Assembly: GCA_029961685.1 (NCBI GenBank)
Contig: JARWKL010000004.1
Coordinates: 26,107,610-26,171,609, forward strand
Direction of reading: 5' to 3'
Origin: Aristolochia californica
Lineage: Eukaryota; Streptophyta; Magnoliopsida; Piperales; Aristolochiaceae
DNA length: 64,000 bases
The notes beneath the pieces were generated by a model. That model did not search any database, was not told the origin of the DNA, and saw nothing but the letters and a program-made list of their open reading frames with translations. Below are positions 24,633 through 36,025 of this stretch, piece after piece. The translations under genes and the position numbers were made by a program. Each line of letters starts with the position of its first letter. Position 1 is the first letter of the stretch.

Positions 24633-25143
24633 TTGGCTCGAGCTAAGAGTAAGGAACATGAGCTGGAATTAAATAGAAGATTTGAGGATCAAGTGGGACC
24701 CCAAAGATACCACGAGCTGGTATCTCCATCAACATGAGCTGGAAGATCATGTGGGACCCACAAAGATAAGACCACAAGCATGCTATCTATCTTGTTTCGC
24801 ATGCTTAAAGAAGAGTTAGAAGTTGAGTTAAATTAGTCTCTTAAATAGATAATGTAATATTATCATGATAGGCTTAACATAGAGAGTTCTTGTTGGAATG
24901 TAATTAGGAGTCCTAAGATTACTTGTACATGGACTTTATCACCTCCTCAACTATAAAAAGAGGTGATTGTAACTCAGAAATCAAGCAAGCAAGTCTCTTA
25001 GTTCTCTTCTCTCGTGTGAAGCGCTCTCTCCAAACCTCTTCTATTTTTGCCTTCTTCTCTCTCAACCCAAGAATCTTTCTTGTTTTTCTCTTATTTCTTT
25101 CTCTCTCCCCTTGTTTAAGGTATTATTCATGGGGACGTAAATT

Positions 25144-25978
25144 AAAAAAATATTTCCTGAAAAAATGTGCTAACATGGCCTTCTGGTTTTAGAAAGTAAT
25201 TTGTTTTAGCATCAATTGCCTTACCTCAAAATTTTCCTAGTAACAATTTTTCAGCTTAAAAAGTGTTTCCTAGAAACATAAGGCAATAATAGTACCTGGA
25301 GACGTATTCTTACTAGAAATACTTTTTCAATGTCTCCTAAATAAAGGAACTAACAAGACCTTAGATTTATAGAAAGTAATTTGTTTCAACAAAAACTATC
25401 TTACAACAAAATTTTCTAGGTAAGAATTTTTAGCTTGAATAGTGTTTCCAAGAAACATGAGACATTAATGGACCCTGGACACATATTTTTACTAGAAATA
25501 CATTCCCGAAGTTTCCTAAAAAAGGCAGTAACAGGGCCTTAATGATGTAAAAAGTTATTTGTTTCAGAAAAAAATTTCCTTACACCAAAATTTTCTTGAT
25601 AAGAATTATCAACAATAAAAGTGATTTCTAGAAAAAATGAGGCACTAATGGTCCACAGACATGTATTTTTACTAGAAATACCTTTCCAAAATTTCCTTAA
25701 AAAATGGCATTAACAAGGCTTTATAGTAGTAAAATGTCATTTTTTCTAGACAAAAAGCCTTATCACAAAATTTTCCTAGTAAGAATTTTCAGCATGAAAT
25801 GTGTTTCATGGAAGTTTCATGGAAATATGAGGCATTGATGATCCATGGAGACTTATTTTTATTAGAAATAATTTTCCAACGTTTCCTAAAAAATACACTA
25901 ACAAGGTCTTATAGTTGCATAAAGCAATTTTTTTGGCAAAAATTGCTTTACCAAAAAAGATTGTTGGTAAGAATTTTC
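25144..25978. repeat. Satellite B block 1
   Basis: About five monomers of about 175 bp. Landmarks in each: AACAAGGCCTTATAGTTGTAG, a poorly conserved TTTGTTTCAGCAAAAATTGCC, AAAATTTTCCTGGTAAGAA, GAGGCACTAATGGTCC and TTTTTACTAGAAATAC. It begins directly at the broken end of the copia-2 LTR and is cut at 25978 by copia-1. Confidence 0.93.
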
Positions 25979-26257
25979 TGTTAGTGTATCAATGCCCACC
26001 TCTCTCAAGTTACCATTAATGTAATGTATTCACTGGCCCCCAAGTATGAGGAGCGTCAATGTCGATAGTGAGTAATTAGTTAACGGTTTCAGCTTAGATG
26101 CTGATGAGGTCAAATTGTGACCGCAATGGTTACTTGTGAAGAAACTGTAAAACGGATAGTAGGGTTCGGGGCGTCAGCCCCGACGGGGTTTAAGAGGGCT
26201 GACCCCACAGTATGCACGTGTCACGATTGCATCACCAAGTGCCAACGTGGAGGACAG

Positions 26258-26332
26258 CTAGATGGCTTGCTCTACAAGCTTCCTAGATGGTGTGCTCTAC
26301 AAGCTTCCTAGATGGCTTGCTCTACAAGCTTC
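26258..26332 (+). repeat. Three-fold 25-bp repeat in copia-1 LTR (U3)
   Basis: Three consecutive units beginning CTAGATGG and ending CTACAAGCTTC, starting at 26258, 26283 and 26308, just upstream of the TATA box. The matching units in the 3' LTR end just before 31060. The second and third units differ between the LTRs in which variant (TTGC, GTGC or TGGC) they carry, so units have mutated or been exchanged since insertion. The position fits transcriptional enhancer repeats known from other copia LTRs; function here is inferred. Confidence 0.8.
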
Positions 26333-26348
26333 CTACATGAAAAACACT

Positions 26349-26356
26349 TATAAATA
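26349..26356 (+). promoter_or_regulatory. TATA box of copia-1 5' LTR
   Basis: TATAAATA inside CACTTATAAATAGAGG, about 240 bp before the LTR end. The identical box is at 31073-31080 in the 3' LTR. Confidence 0.75.
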
Positions 26357-26588
26357 GAGGTGTTCTTCAGCAGCATTGGAATCCAGAAAATGAGAGCTAT
26401 TCCTTCTTCATTACTCTATTTTATTGTTTAGTTTCTTCTTGTAATTTCTGTTTAGTCCAGAAACCATTGAAGCTCTTCTAGAGCGTGTGGTGGGATGAAG
26501 TTTCTTATCGTATTTGTAATAGATCAGTGTTGGCTTTCTTCTTGATTGTTGTTTAGATGTTCCTGGGCTGAGCTTACTCTGTTTTACA

Positions 26589-26600
26589 TGGTATCAGAGA
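26589..26600 (+). promoter_or_regulatory. Copia-1 primer binding site
   Basis: TGGTATCAGAGA immediately after the 5' LTR; the first 11 bases match the usual TGGTATCAGAGC complement of initiator tRNA-Met. Confidence 0.88.
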
Positions 26601-26646
26601 TCTAGGGGACTCTTAACAACAATCATCTGTCGTAAAGCACAACATC

Positions 26647-29600
26647 ATGACTGATCTTAAGCCTAGTAGCTCTACTGCTAGTTCTAGTTATGTACCAACA
26701 ATAGGTATTCATCACCTAGCTTTCACAGAAGGCAAACTTGATGGCACGAACTATCTCCTGTGGAAGTTCAAAATCACTACGATTCTGGACTCCTATGAAC
26801 TTCTTGATATAGTTCTGGGAGTTGATGCTGAACCTGTTGTTGTCACCAATGGTGAAAAGATCACTCCTCCTAATCCTCAGCTCGTCAAAGATTGGAGAAG
26901 GAAGAATGCTGATGCACTTTGTGCAATTGTCACAAGTATTCAATATTTTGTCCTTACCCTGATTCAACATACTTCGAAGGCGAATGAAACATGGAACATA
27001 CTGAAAAATCAGTATGAAACGAGTAACCAGACTCGTATCCAAAATCTGGAAAATCAACTTGCTGCTGAAAGATTAAGTGAAGATGAGGCAGCAGAGTCTT
27101 TTATTACTAAGATGAAAAACCTACGTGATAAAATGGCTTCTGTTGGTATAGCCAAGTCAACAGAGGAACTTGCTCAAAGATGTATTCGAGTACTGCCGCA
27201 AAAATTTGACGGCCTCGTGACAGCACTCAATACACAAGTTCGTGATCATCCGTTGACCTTTGAAGATTTCTCTGCCTTATTGATGGAGGAGGAGATGAGG
27301 CTAAAAGGTAGAGACAATCAGTCTGACTTTGCCTTCACAGCAAAAGCAAAGGTTAGCAATGAAACAAAGAAGAAACCAAAGAGTAATAAGTTCTTTGGAT
27401 TGTGTTATTACTGTAACAAGAAGGGCCATGCTGTCAAAGATTGTAGAACACGAATCCACGATGAGAAGAACGGCACGGTGAAACAAAACAGGAATAACAG
27501 AGAATCTACAAATTCTGCAGAAATTGAGCTTCCTCTATTCACTGTCACAGAGGAATCATGCTCTAGTGCTCATGTACAACAAAAGAGTACATGGGTGTTA
27601 GATTTTGGAGCTTCCCGACACATGACCAGCAAGAAAGAATTATACGATTCTTTAAATCCTCTACAACAACCAATGAACGTGGTGGTCGGGAATAATGCGA
27701 GATGTCCTGTTGAAGGGATAGGCACCATATCCATTAAGTCTGATGATGGAGAAAGTAAGAAGATAGCGGATGTTCTACTTGTTCCCCAAATCTCAAGAAA
27801 CCTGTTGTCCGTAGCTGCAATTACAGACAAAGATTTGGAGGTACGGTTCAAGAAAAATGAATCTCTTATGCTTGATAAAAATAAGAACATAGTTGCAAGA
27901 GGTATCCGCAGGGATAACCTTTATGAAATCAACTCACTTTCTGCTATTGTTGATGCCAAAAATAGTCAACTTTGGCATGAAAGATTCGGACACATTTCCT
28001 TTCATATGTTGAAGGAAATGCAGAAGAAAAATATGGTGACAGATTTGCCTTCAATTGATGTAATTGAAGAACCTTGTGAAGCTTGTATGCTGGGCAAGCA
28101 ACAAAGAAAGTCATTTCCCAAAGAGAGTCAAAACAAATCAAAGGCTCCTCTAGAGTTGGTACATGCTGATCTCTGTGGGAAAATGACTACGATGGCGTTA
28201 GGAGGATCTTTCTACTTTATGCTGTTAGTCGACGATTACAGTAGAAAGATGTGGGTGTACTTCCTTTGGGACAAGGCTGATGCTCTTGCAAAATTCAAGG
28301 TGTGGCATAAGCAAGTGACAAATGAGAACGCAGCAACTGTGAAGAAGTTTTGTACAGATCATGGGGGGGAATTCTGTTCTGCTGAATTCTCTAGCTACTG
28401 TAATTCAGTTGGCATCAAATGCCAACTTACTGCTCCACATACACCAGAATAAAATGGTGTAGTTGGACGTCAAAATCGAACGGTGGTGGAAATGGCTCGG
28501 TGCATGATAAAAGGTGTTGGGCTACCAGATATGTTCTGGGGAGAAGCAGTAAATACAGCAGTATATGTCCTAAATCGATGCTCCACAAAAGCATTAAATG
28601 AAAAGACTCCAAATGAGGCTTACTCAGGTATGAAACCTTCTGTGTCTCATTTAAGAAAATTTGGGTGTGAGTGTTTTGTACATATTCCCAAAGAAAAAAG
28701 AAAGAAATTAGATGACAAGAGCAAGAAATGTATCTTCTTGGGTTATAGTGAAGAGTCTAAAGCATATAGACTCTATGATGTAGAGGCCAAGAAGTTAGTC
28801 ATAAGCCGAGACGTTGTGTTTAATGAGTGACCACTCTCAATGGAGGATAATGATCCTGCCATTTTGTCACCAACTGATGAAGTAACTCAACAAGTGCCTA
28901 CTGAACAGCCAGTAAGTGATGTAGAAGATGTTTCTGTTAAAAAATAAACAACAAGCCAACCTAGTGCACCCCCACGGAAGCCACAACCAAAGTGGGTGCA
29001 CCAGCTATTTGATGACAGAACTCCAGAAGTTGAAGATAAAAGCCCTTGTCCTGATGGGCTTAGACGATCAAAGAGAATAGAGGAGCATAACAAAGCAGGA
29101 CAACAACTTTTGAACATGGCTTTGATGACTCAAATCATCGAGAAGGTAAAAGAACCAGTAAGTGTGGCGGAAGCCATGTCAGATCCAAAATGGAGAGCTG
29201 CAATGCAGACAGAGTATTATAGTATCATAAAGAATGATACTTGGGAGATTGTTGACAAACCTCCTAACCGAAAGATCATTGGCAGCAAATGGATTTGGAA
29301 AACAAAGTACAAGGCTGACGGTACTCTTGAAAAATACAAAGCACGCCTTGTTGCTCAGGGATTCTCACAAATTGAAGGTTTTGATGTTGATGAGACCTTC
29401 GCTCCAACAGCAAAGATGACAACAATTCGGGTAGTTCTTGCAGCTTCTGCTCATTACGGGTGGACGGTACATGAAATGGATGTAAAATCTGCCTTTCTAA
29501 ATGGGAAACTTGAGGAAGAAGTCTACGTGGCACAACCACAAGGCTTTGAACTACCAAATGTAGAGGAGAAGGTATGTAAATTAAAAAAGGCCTTGTATGG

Positions 29601-30675
29601 TCTAAAACAGGCACCACGAGCCTGGTACAAACGTATCGACTCTTTCTTGTTGGAGCGCGGGTTCTGTAGAAGCAAATCTGAAGCAAACTTATATGTTCTT
29701 TGTGAACATGAGAAAAGAGTCATTGTAGTACTGTATGTAGATGACCTGGTAATCACTTGTGACCATGAAGACAACATTGTGAAGACTCGGGAATGGTTGA
29801 GCCAGGAGTTTGACATGACAGACTTGGGCCTTCTTCATTACTGCTTGGGAATTGAGGTATGGCAAAAATTTTATCATATCTTTATTTCTCAGGAACGTTA
29901 TGCTCGAGAACTATTATCTACTTTTGGCATGACCGAAAGTAATCCAGTAGTCACCCCAATGGAAGTGAATACCAAGCTGTCAATCAATGACTCCTCTGAA
30001 AAGGTTGACAACAAGCTCTATAGAAAATTAGTTGGAAGTTTAATCTTCCTTTGTAACACAAGACCTGACATTAGCTATGGTGTGGGAGTGCTCAGTCATT
30101 TTTCTAACAATCCAAGAAAAACGTACTGGCAAGCTGGAATGCGAATCCTCAAATATCTCAAAGGTACTTTAACTTTTGGAGTATCTTACACAAGAGGAGA
30201 TATTTTATTTGGGTATTGTGACTCAGATTGGGCTGGAGATATTGACACGAGGAAATCCGTTACTAGCTACGGATTCTTTTTTGGAAGTGGTATCATCTCA
30301 TGGGTTAGTAAGAAGCAACAAACAGTTGCACTATCATCAATCGAAGCAGAGTATAAAGCTACTTGTGTAGCAGCCTGTGAAGCTGTGTGGCTACGACGCA
30401 TCTTGACTGATATAGGTATTCATTTGACTGAGTCAACTACCTTAAATTGTCACAGTCAAAGTTGCATAGCTATGGCGAACAACCCAGTGTTCCATGCTAG
30501 AACTAAACACGTAGAGATTCAGTATCACTATGTAAGAGAACTGATTGAAGAGGAGACCATATACATGGAGTACTGCCCTACAGAAGACAACCATGCAGAC
30601 ATTTTTACCAAAGCACTAGGGAGTGCTCAGATGAACAAGCATCTTCGTGGCTTGGGCATTGGCCCAAGAACATAG
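26647..30675 (+). pseudogene. Copia-1 gag-pol polyprotein, inactivated
   Basis: A single frame of 1342 codons plus a terminal TAG, close to the usual length for TNT1-type copia (about 1330). The first ATG after the leader gives MTDLKPSSSTASS. Order: gag (residues about 20-240), CCHC knuckle CYYCNKKGHAVKDC (253-266), protease site DFGAS (319-323), integrase zinc site H444, H449, C477, C480, integrase core D508 and D571, RT with YVDD at 1030-1033, RNase H from about 1185. Defects visible: in-frame stops at 28450-28452, 28828-28830 and 28945-28947; protease DSGAS changed to DFGAS; the third integrase acid position (residue 607) is glycine; an RNase H acid position (residue 1269) is histidine while D1192 and E1233 remain. 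No frameshift is seen, so decay is by substitution only. It cannot produce a full polyprotein. Confidence 0.95.
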
Positions 30676-30693
30676 TCCAACAGAGGTGAACAT

Positions 30694-30722
30694 TGAGGGG
30701 GGGGGGGGGGGGGGGGGGGGGG
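30694..30722 (+). promoter_or_regulatory. Polypurine tract of copia-1 merged into a 26-base G run
   Basis: After the stop codon the text CATTGA runs into 26 consecutive G (30697-30722) and then straight into CTCTCTCAAG, base 22 of the LTR. A polypurine tract is expected here. The first 21 bases of the 3' LTR (compare 25979-25999) are missing and G has taken their place. Confidence 0.85.
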
Positions 30723-31312
30723 CTCTCTCAAGTTACCGTTAATGTAATGTATTCACTGGCCCCCAAGTATGAGGAGCACCAATGTCGATAGTGAGTAATT
30801 AGTTAACGGTTCCAGCTTAGATGCTGATGAGGTCAAATTGTGACCGCAATGGTTACTTGTGAAGAAACTGTAAAACGGATAGTAGGGTTCGGGGCGTCAG
30901 CCCCGACGGGGGTCCAAGGGGGATGACCCCACGGTATGCACGTGTCACGATTGCATCACCAAGTGCCAACGTGGAGGACAGCTAGATGGCTTGTTCTACA
31001 AGCTTCCTAGATGGCTGGCTCTACAAGCTTCCTAGATGGTGTGCTCTACAAGCTTCCTACATGAAAAACACTTATAAATAGAGGTGTTCTTTAGCAGCAT
31101 TGGAATCCAGAAAATGAGAGCTATTCCTTCTTCATTACTCTGTTTTATTGTTTAGTTTCTTCTTGTAATTTCTGTTCAGTCCAGAAACCATTGAAGCTCT
31201 TCTAGAGCGTGTGGTGGGATGAAGTTTCTTATCGTATATGTAATAGATCAGTGTTGGCTTTCTTCTTGATTGCTGTTTAGATGTTCCTGGGCTGAGCTTA
31301 CTCTGTTTTACA
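30723..31312 (+). repeat. Copia-1 3' LTR, missing its first 21 bases
   Basis: 590 bp matching 26000-26588 of the 5' LTR with about 20 differences. It ends TCTGTTTTACA followed by the TTTTC target duplication. It contains the same TATA box (31073-31080) and a three-fold 25-bp repeat. Confidence 0.93.
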
Positions 31313-34300
31313 TTTTCTGGTAGAAAAGTGTTTCCAGAAAACATGCGGCACTAATGGTCCTTGGAGATGTATTTTTACTAGAAATACGTTTCCAAAATTT
31401 CTTGAAAAAAAAAATCTCTAACAAAACCTTATAGTTGTAGAAAATAATTTGTTTAAGGAAAGTTATCCAAGTAACAATTTTCTGCCTCAAAAGTGTTTTC
31501 TAGGAAACATGACACACTAATGGCTCATGGAGATGTATTTTTACAAGAAATACTTTTCCAACATTTCTTGAAAAAAAAATATCTAACAAAACCTTATAGT
31601 TGTAGAAAATAATTTGTTTCAGGAAAGTTATCCAAGTAAGAATTTTCTGCCTCACAAGTTTTTTCTAGGAAACATGACACACTAATGGCTCATGGAGATG
31701 TATCTTTACAAGAAATACTTTCCCAATGTTTCATGAAAAAATGCACTAACAAGGTCATATAGTTGTAGAAAGTATTTTGTTTCAGCAAAAATTTTCTAGT
31801 AAGAATTTTCTGCTTGAAAAGTGTTTCTAGGAAGCATGAGGCACTAATGGCCCCTGGAGATATATTTTTACTAGAAATACATTTCTAGTGTTTCCAAAAA
31901 AATCCACTAACAAGGCCTTATAGTTGTAGTAAGTAATTTGTTTCATAAAAAAAATATCTTTACCACAAAATTTGTCAGGTAAGAATTTTCAACTTGAAAA
32001 ATATTTCTAGGAAACATGAGGCAATAATGGTCCCAAGGGTCATATTTTTCCAATCTTCCTAAGAAAATGCACTAACAAGGCCTTATAGTTGTAAAAAGTA
32101 ATTTGTTTTAGCAAAAATTGCTTTCCCACAATAGTTTCTTGGTAAGAATTTTTAGCTAAAAACTTTTTGCCAAGAAACATGAGGCACTAATGGTCCCTCG
32201 AGACGTATTTTTACTAAAAATACTTTTCAAATATTTTCTGAAAAATTGCACTAACTAGGCATTGTGGTTGTAGAAAGTAATTTGTTTTCGCAAAAAATGC
32301 CTTACATCAAAATTTTCCTTGTATGAATTTTCAGCTAGAAAAGTGATTCTAGGAAATATGAGGCACTAATGGGCCCTAGACATGAAATTTTACAAGAAAT
32401 ACTTTTCCATCATTTCCTGAAAAAAAATGTACTAACAAGGCCTTGTAGTTGTTAAAAGTAATTTGTTTAAGCAAAAAATTCCTTAAAACAAAAATTTTTG
32501 ACAAGAAAATTTATTCATGAAAACATGAGGCTTTAATGGTCCTGGACATGATTTTTTTTTCTAGAAATAATTTTCGAACTTTTTCTAAAAAATTCATTAA
32601 TAAGGCTTTATAGCAGTAAAAATTAATTTTTTTCAACAAAATTTGCCTTTTACAACATTTTCCTGGTAAGAATTTTCAGCTTGAAATGTGATGAAAATAC
32701 GAGGCACTGATGGTCCATGGAGATGATTTTTTAGTAGAAATACTTTTCCAGCGTTTGCTAAAAAAATACACTAACAAGGCCTTATAATTGCAAAAAGCAA
32801 TTTTTTTGGCAAAAATTGCTTTACCAAAAAAAGAATTTTGGTAAGAATTTTTAGGTAGAAAAGTTTTTCCAGAAAACATGAGGCACTAGTGGTCCTTGTA
32901 GACATATTTTTACTAGAAATACTTTTCCAACGTTTCCTACAAACAAATCACTAACAAAGCCTTATAGATATAGAAAATAATTTGTTTCAGCAAAGTTTTC
33001 CAAGTGAGAATTTTCTACCTGAAATGTGTTTTCCAGGAAACAAGATGCACTAATGGTCCATGTATACGTATTTTTACTAAAAATATTTTCCCAACGTTTC
33101 TTGAGAAAATGCACTAACATGGTCATATAGTTGTTGAAAAAAATTAGTTTCAACCAAAATTTTCTTGTTTGAATTTTCAGCTTGAAAAGTGCTTCCAGGA
33201 AACATGAGTCACTAATGGTCCCTAGGAATGTATTTTCACTATAAATAAATTTCTTAGGTTTCCAAAAAATGCACAAACAAGGCCTTATAGTTTAAGAAAG
33301 TAATTTGTTACATAAAAAAAATCCTTACCACCAGAAATTCCATGATAAGAATTTTCAACATGAAAAATGTTTCTTGGAAACATGAGGCAGCAATGGTCCC
33401 AAGGGTCATATTTTCACTAGCAATATTTTTCCAACATTCCTAAAAAAATCCAGTAACAAGGCCTTATAATTGTAGAAAGTAATTAGTTTCTAAAAAAACT
33501 GCTTTACCATAATAATTTCCTGGTATTAATTTTCAGCTAAAAAAGTTTTTCGAGGAAACATGAAGCACTAATGGTCCCTTGAGACATATTTTTACTAAAA
33601 ATACTTTTCAAAAATTTTCTAAAAAAAATGAACTAACAAGGCATTGTGGTTGTAGAAAGTAATTTGTTTTCGAAAAAATCCTTTCAAAAATTCCCTGGTA
33701 AGAATTTTAAGCTAAAAAAGTGTTTTTAGGAATGTGGCACTAATGCTCCCTAGAAATTTAATTTTACTAGAAATAATTTTCCAATGTTTCCTAAAAAATA
33801 TGAACTAACAAGGCCTTGTAGTTGTTAAAAGTTATTTATTTCTACAGAAATTGCCTTACAACAAAATTTTCATAAAAAGAATTTTCAGCTTGAATAGAGT
33901 TTCTAGGCAACATGAGGCACTAATGGATCCTGGAGAAGTATTTTCACTAGAAATACATTTCCAAAGTTTCCTCAAAAAGGCAGTAACAAGGCCTTAATGA
34001 AGTAAAAAGTAATTTCTTTTATAAAACATTTTGATACACAAAAATTTTCCAGGTAAGAATTTTAAACAAGAAATGTGATTCCTCCTGGAAACATGAGGCA
34101 CTAATGGTCCCTGGACACATATTTTAATTAGAAATACTTTTCCATTGTTTCTGGAAAAAAAGGCATTAACAAGGCTTAAAAGTAGTAAAATATAAATTTT
34201 CCAAGAAAAATTGCCTTATTACAAAATTTCCCTCATGAATTTTTTCAACGGTTTTTCATGGAAATATGAGGCACTAACGGTCCATTGAGATGTATTTTCA

Positions 34301-35399
34301 GTAGAAATACTTTTCCAAAGTTTCCTAAAAAATACATAACGAGGCCTCAAAGTTGTAGAAAGAAATTTGTTCCAGCAAAAATTGTATTACCAAAAAAGAT
34401 TCTTGGTAAGAATTTTCAATTAGAAAAGAGTTTTCAGAAAACATGAAGCATTAACGGTCCTTGGAGATTTATTTTTACTGGAAATACTTTTCCAACGTTT
34501 CCTAAAAAAATCACTTTCAAAACCTTCTAGTTATAGAAAGAATTTGTTCAACAATGTTTTCCAAGTAAGAATTTTCTACATGAAAAGTATTTTCCATGAA
34601 ACATGAGGCACCAATAGTCCATGGAGACGTACTTTTACAAGAAATACTTTCCCAACATTTCTTGAAAAAATGCACTAACAAGGTCATATAGTTGTAGAAA
34701 GTAATTTTGTTTAAGAAAAAAATTTCTAGTAAGAATTTTCATCTTGAAAAGTGTTTCCAGGAAATATGAGGCACTAATGGTCCCTGTAGACATATTTTTC
34801 CAAGAAATACATTTCCAGCATTTCCAAAACAAATGCACTTACAAGGCCTTATAGTTGTAGAAGGTAATTTGTTTCATAAAAAAATATCCTTACCACAAAA
34901 TTTCCCTAATATGAATTTGCAACTTGAAAGATGTTTCTAGGAAACATGAGGCAGTAATGGTCTCAAGGGTCATATTTTTACTAGAAATATTTTCTCAACA
35001 TTCCTAAAAAAATGCAATAACAAGGCCTTATAGTTGTAGGAAGTAATTTGTTTCAGAAAAAAATGTTTTACCAAAATAGTTTCTTGGTAAGAATTATCAG
35101 CTAGAAAAGTTTTTCCAAAAAACATGGGGCACTAATGGTCCCTCTAGACAAATTTTTACTAAAAATAATTTTTGAACATTTTCTTAAAAAATACAAACAA
35201 GAGGCCTTGTTGTTGTAGAAACTATTTTTTTTTTTTTGCAAAAATTGCCTTACCTCGAATTTTCTTGGCAAGAATTTTCAGCTAGGAAAGTTTTTCTAGG
35301 GAATATGAGGCACTAATAGTCCCTAGGGACGTAATTTTACTAGAAATACTAACACGACCTTATAGTTGTTAAAAGTAATTTGTTTCAGCAAAAATTGCT
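31313..35399. repeat. Satellite B block 2
   Basis: About 23 monomers in the same orientation as block 1. Monomer starts (CATGAGGCAC landmark) fall near 31835, 32015, 32178, 32357, 32524, 32699 and 32878, so spacing is 163-180 bp. A distinctive monomer with TCCCAAGGGTCATATTTT occurs at 32031, 33397 and 34961, showing a higher-order period of about 1.37-1.57 kb. Confidence 0.93.
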
Positions 35400-35798
35400 T
35401 GTTGGAAGATAGGGCTCAAGACCACATGACCAAGGAAGGCCAACATATCTAAGAGTATTATAAGATGCGCCAAATGACCAAAGAAGGCCCACAAGATGGG
35501 CCCAAGCCCATAAGAAGTAGGACCCACAATGATTACCATGAGCTGGCATCCTTATTGCATCAATTGGAAGATCAAGGACTCAAAAAAGTATCTTTATCTA
35601 ATGGTCACATCCTACAAGAGTTTAGTTTGAGTTAGGTTTGTCTTTTATCTATATTGAGTTATTTAATTATGCTAGGACTTATCTTTAAGTGTTAGAGTTT
35701 GGGAGTAATTGAGACAATTAGTATTATTGTAATTGGACTCTACTCTACTTTGATTATAATAATTCCATGAAGATTTTTTCTTTTTCATAAATTCAAAA
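35400..35798 (+). repeat. Family N copy 2, 5' LTR
   Basis: 399 bp starting TGTTGGAAGATAGGGCTC. It lacks the segment around the TATA-like TATTATAAATAGAGG found in the 3' LTR (the text passes from GGACTCTACT to CTACTTTGATTAT near 35745), so this copy has probably lost its promoter. It ends AAATTCAAAA with the usual CA changed. Confidence 0.85.
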
Positions 35799-35810
35799 TG
35801 GTATCAGAGC
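35799..35810 (+). promoter_or_regulatory. Family N copy 2 primer binding site
   Basis: Perfect TGGTATCAGAGC directly after the LTR end. Confidence 0.9.
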
Positions 35811-36025
35811 AGGTACTATGAGTTGACTTGGTCAACCCACTAAGATAATGAGATCCTTTTCTCTAAAACCTAAACCCTAAGTCTAGGTTCGTAGTTATTT
35901 TTTTGAGTCCCTACGCGCATAGTTTGCTTTGCATTTTTTAAATTTATACGGAGTTTTGAATATTGGAATTTATATATTGACTGAAATATATTTGAGTCTA
36001 CTTTCCAAAGAAAAATAATTTGTTC

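Larger units (their letters stand above)
24212..25143 (+). repeat. Copia-2 3' LTR, interrupted by TRIM 2
   Basis: It starts TGTTATAATGTGGGACCC directly after the tract CAGCTTGAGGGGG. It continues after a 329-bp insertion and ends near TATTCATGGGGACGTAAATT; the terminal CAACA of the family is lost at the junction with satellite B. Without the insertion and its duplicated target, the LTR is about 598 bp, close to the 603-bp partner at 47273-47875. A TATA-like ACTATAAAAAGAGG lies near 24950, followed by a pyrimidine-rich CTCTCTC region. Confidence 0.85.
25979..26588 (+). repeat. Copia-1 5' LTR
   Basis: 610 bp, starting TGTTAGTGTATCAATG and ending TCTGTTTTACA. It contains a three-fold 25-bp repeat (26258-26332), a TATA box (26349-26356) and a T-rich stretch downstream, so U3, R and U5 order is plausible. 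It is followed directly by TGGTATCAGAGA. Confidence 0.93.
25979..31312 (+). mobile_element. Copia-1, nearly complete Ty1/copia retrotransposon
   Basis: 5334 bp with two LTRs, a primer binding site, one polyprotein frame and a G-rich tract at the polypurine position. TTTTC occurs on both sides (25974-25978 and 31313-31317), and satellite B text continues across the insertion (GAATTTTC / TTTTCTGG). The LTRs differ at about 20 positions over about 590 comparable bases by hand alignment, around 3.5%, so the insertion is not very recent. Size and gene order (gag, protease, integrase, RT, RNase H) match the TNT1-type copia group. It is non-autonomous now because of the polyprotein defects. Confidence 0.95.

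Noticed and set aside
28996..30675. A separate RT/RNase H gene starting at 28996
   Set aside because: Same frame as 26647-28452; the ATG is internal and the pieces are separated only by in-frame stops.
31313..35399. CRISPR-like array of repeats and spacers
   Set aside because: The whole monomer of about 175 bp is repeated with no unique spacers, and the context is a plant genome with LTR elements.
31313..35399. CENP-B-box-like text TTTTCCAACGTTTCCTGAAAA in satellite B
   Set aside because: It shares the CCAACG/GTTTCC flavour but does not fit the conserved positions of the vertebrate box, and plants are not known to use it.
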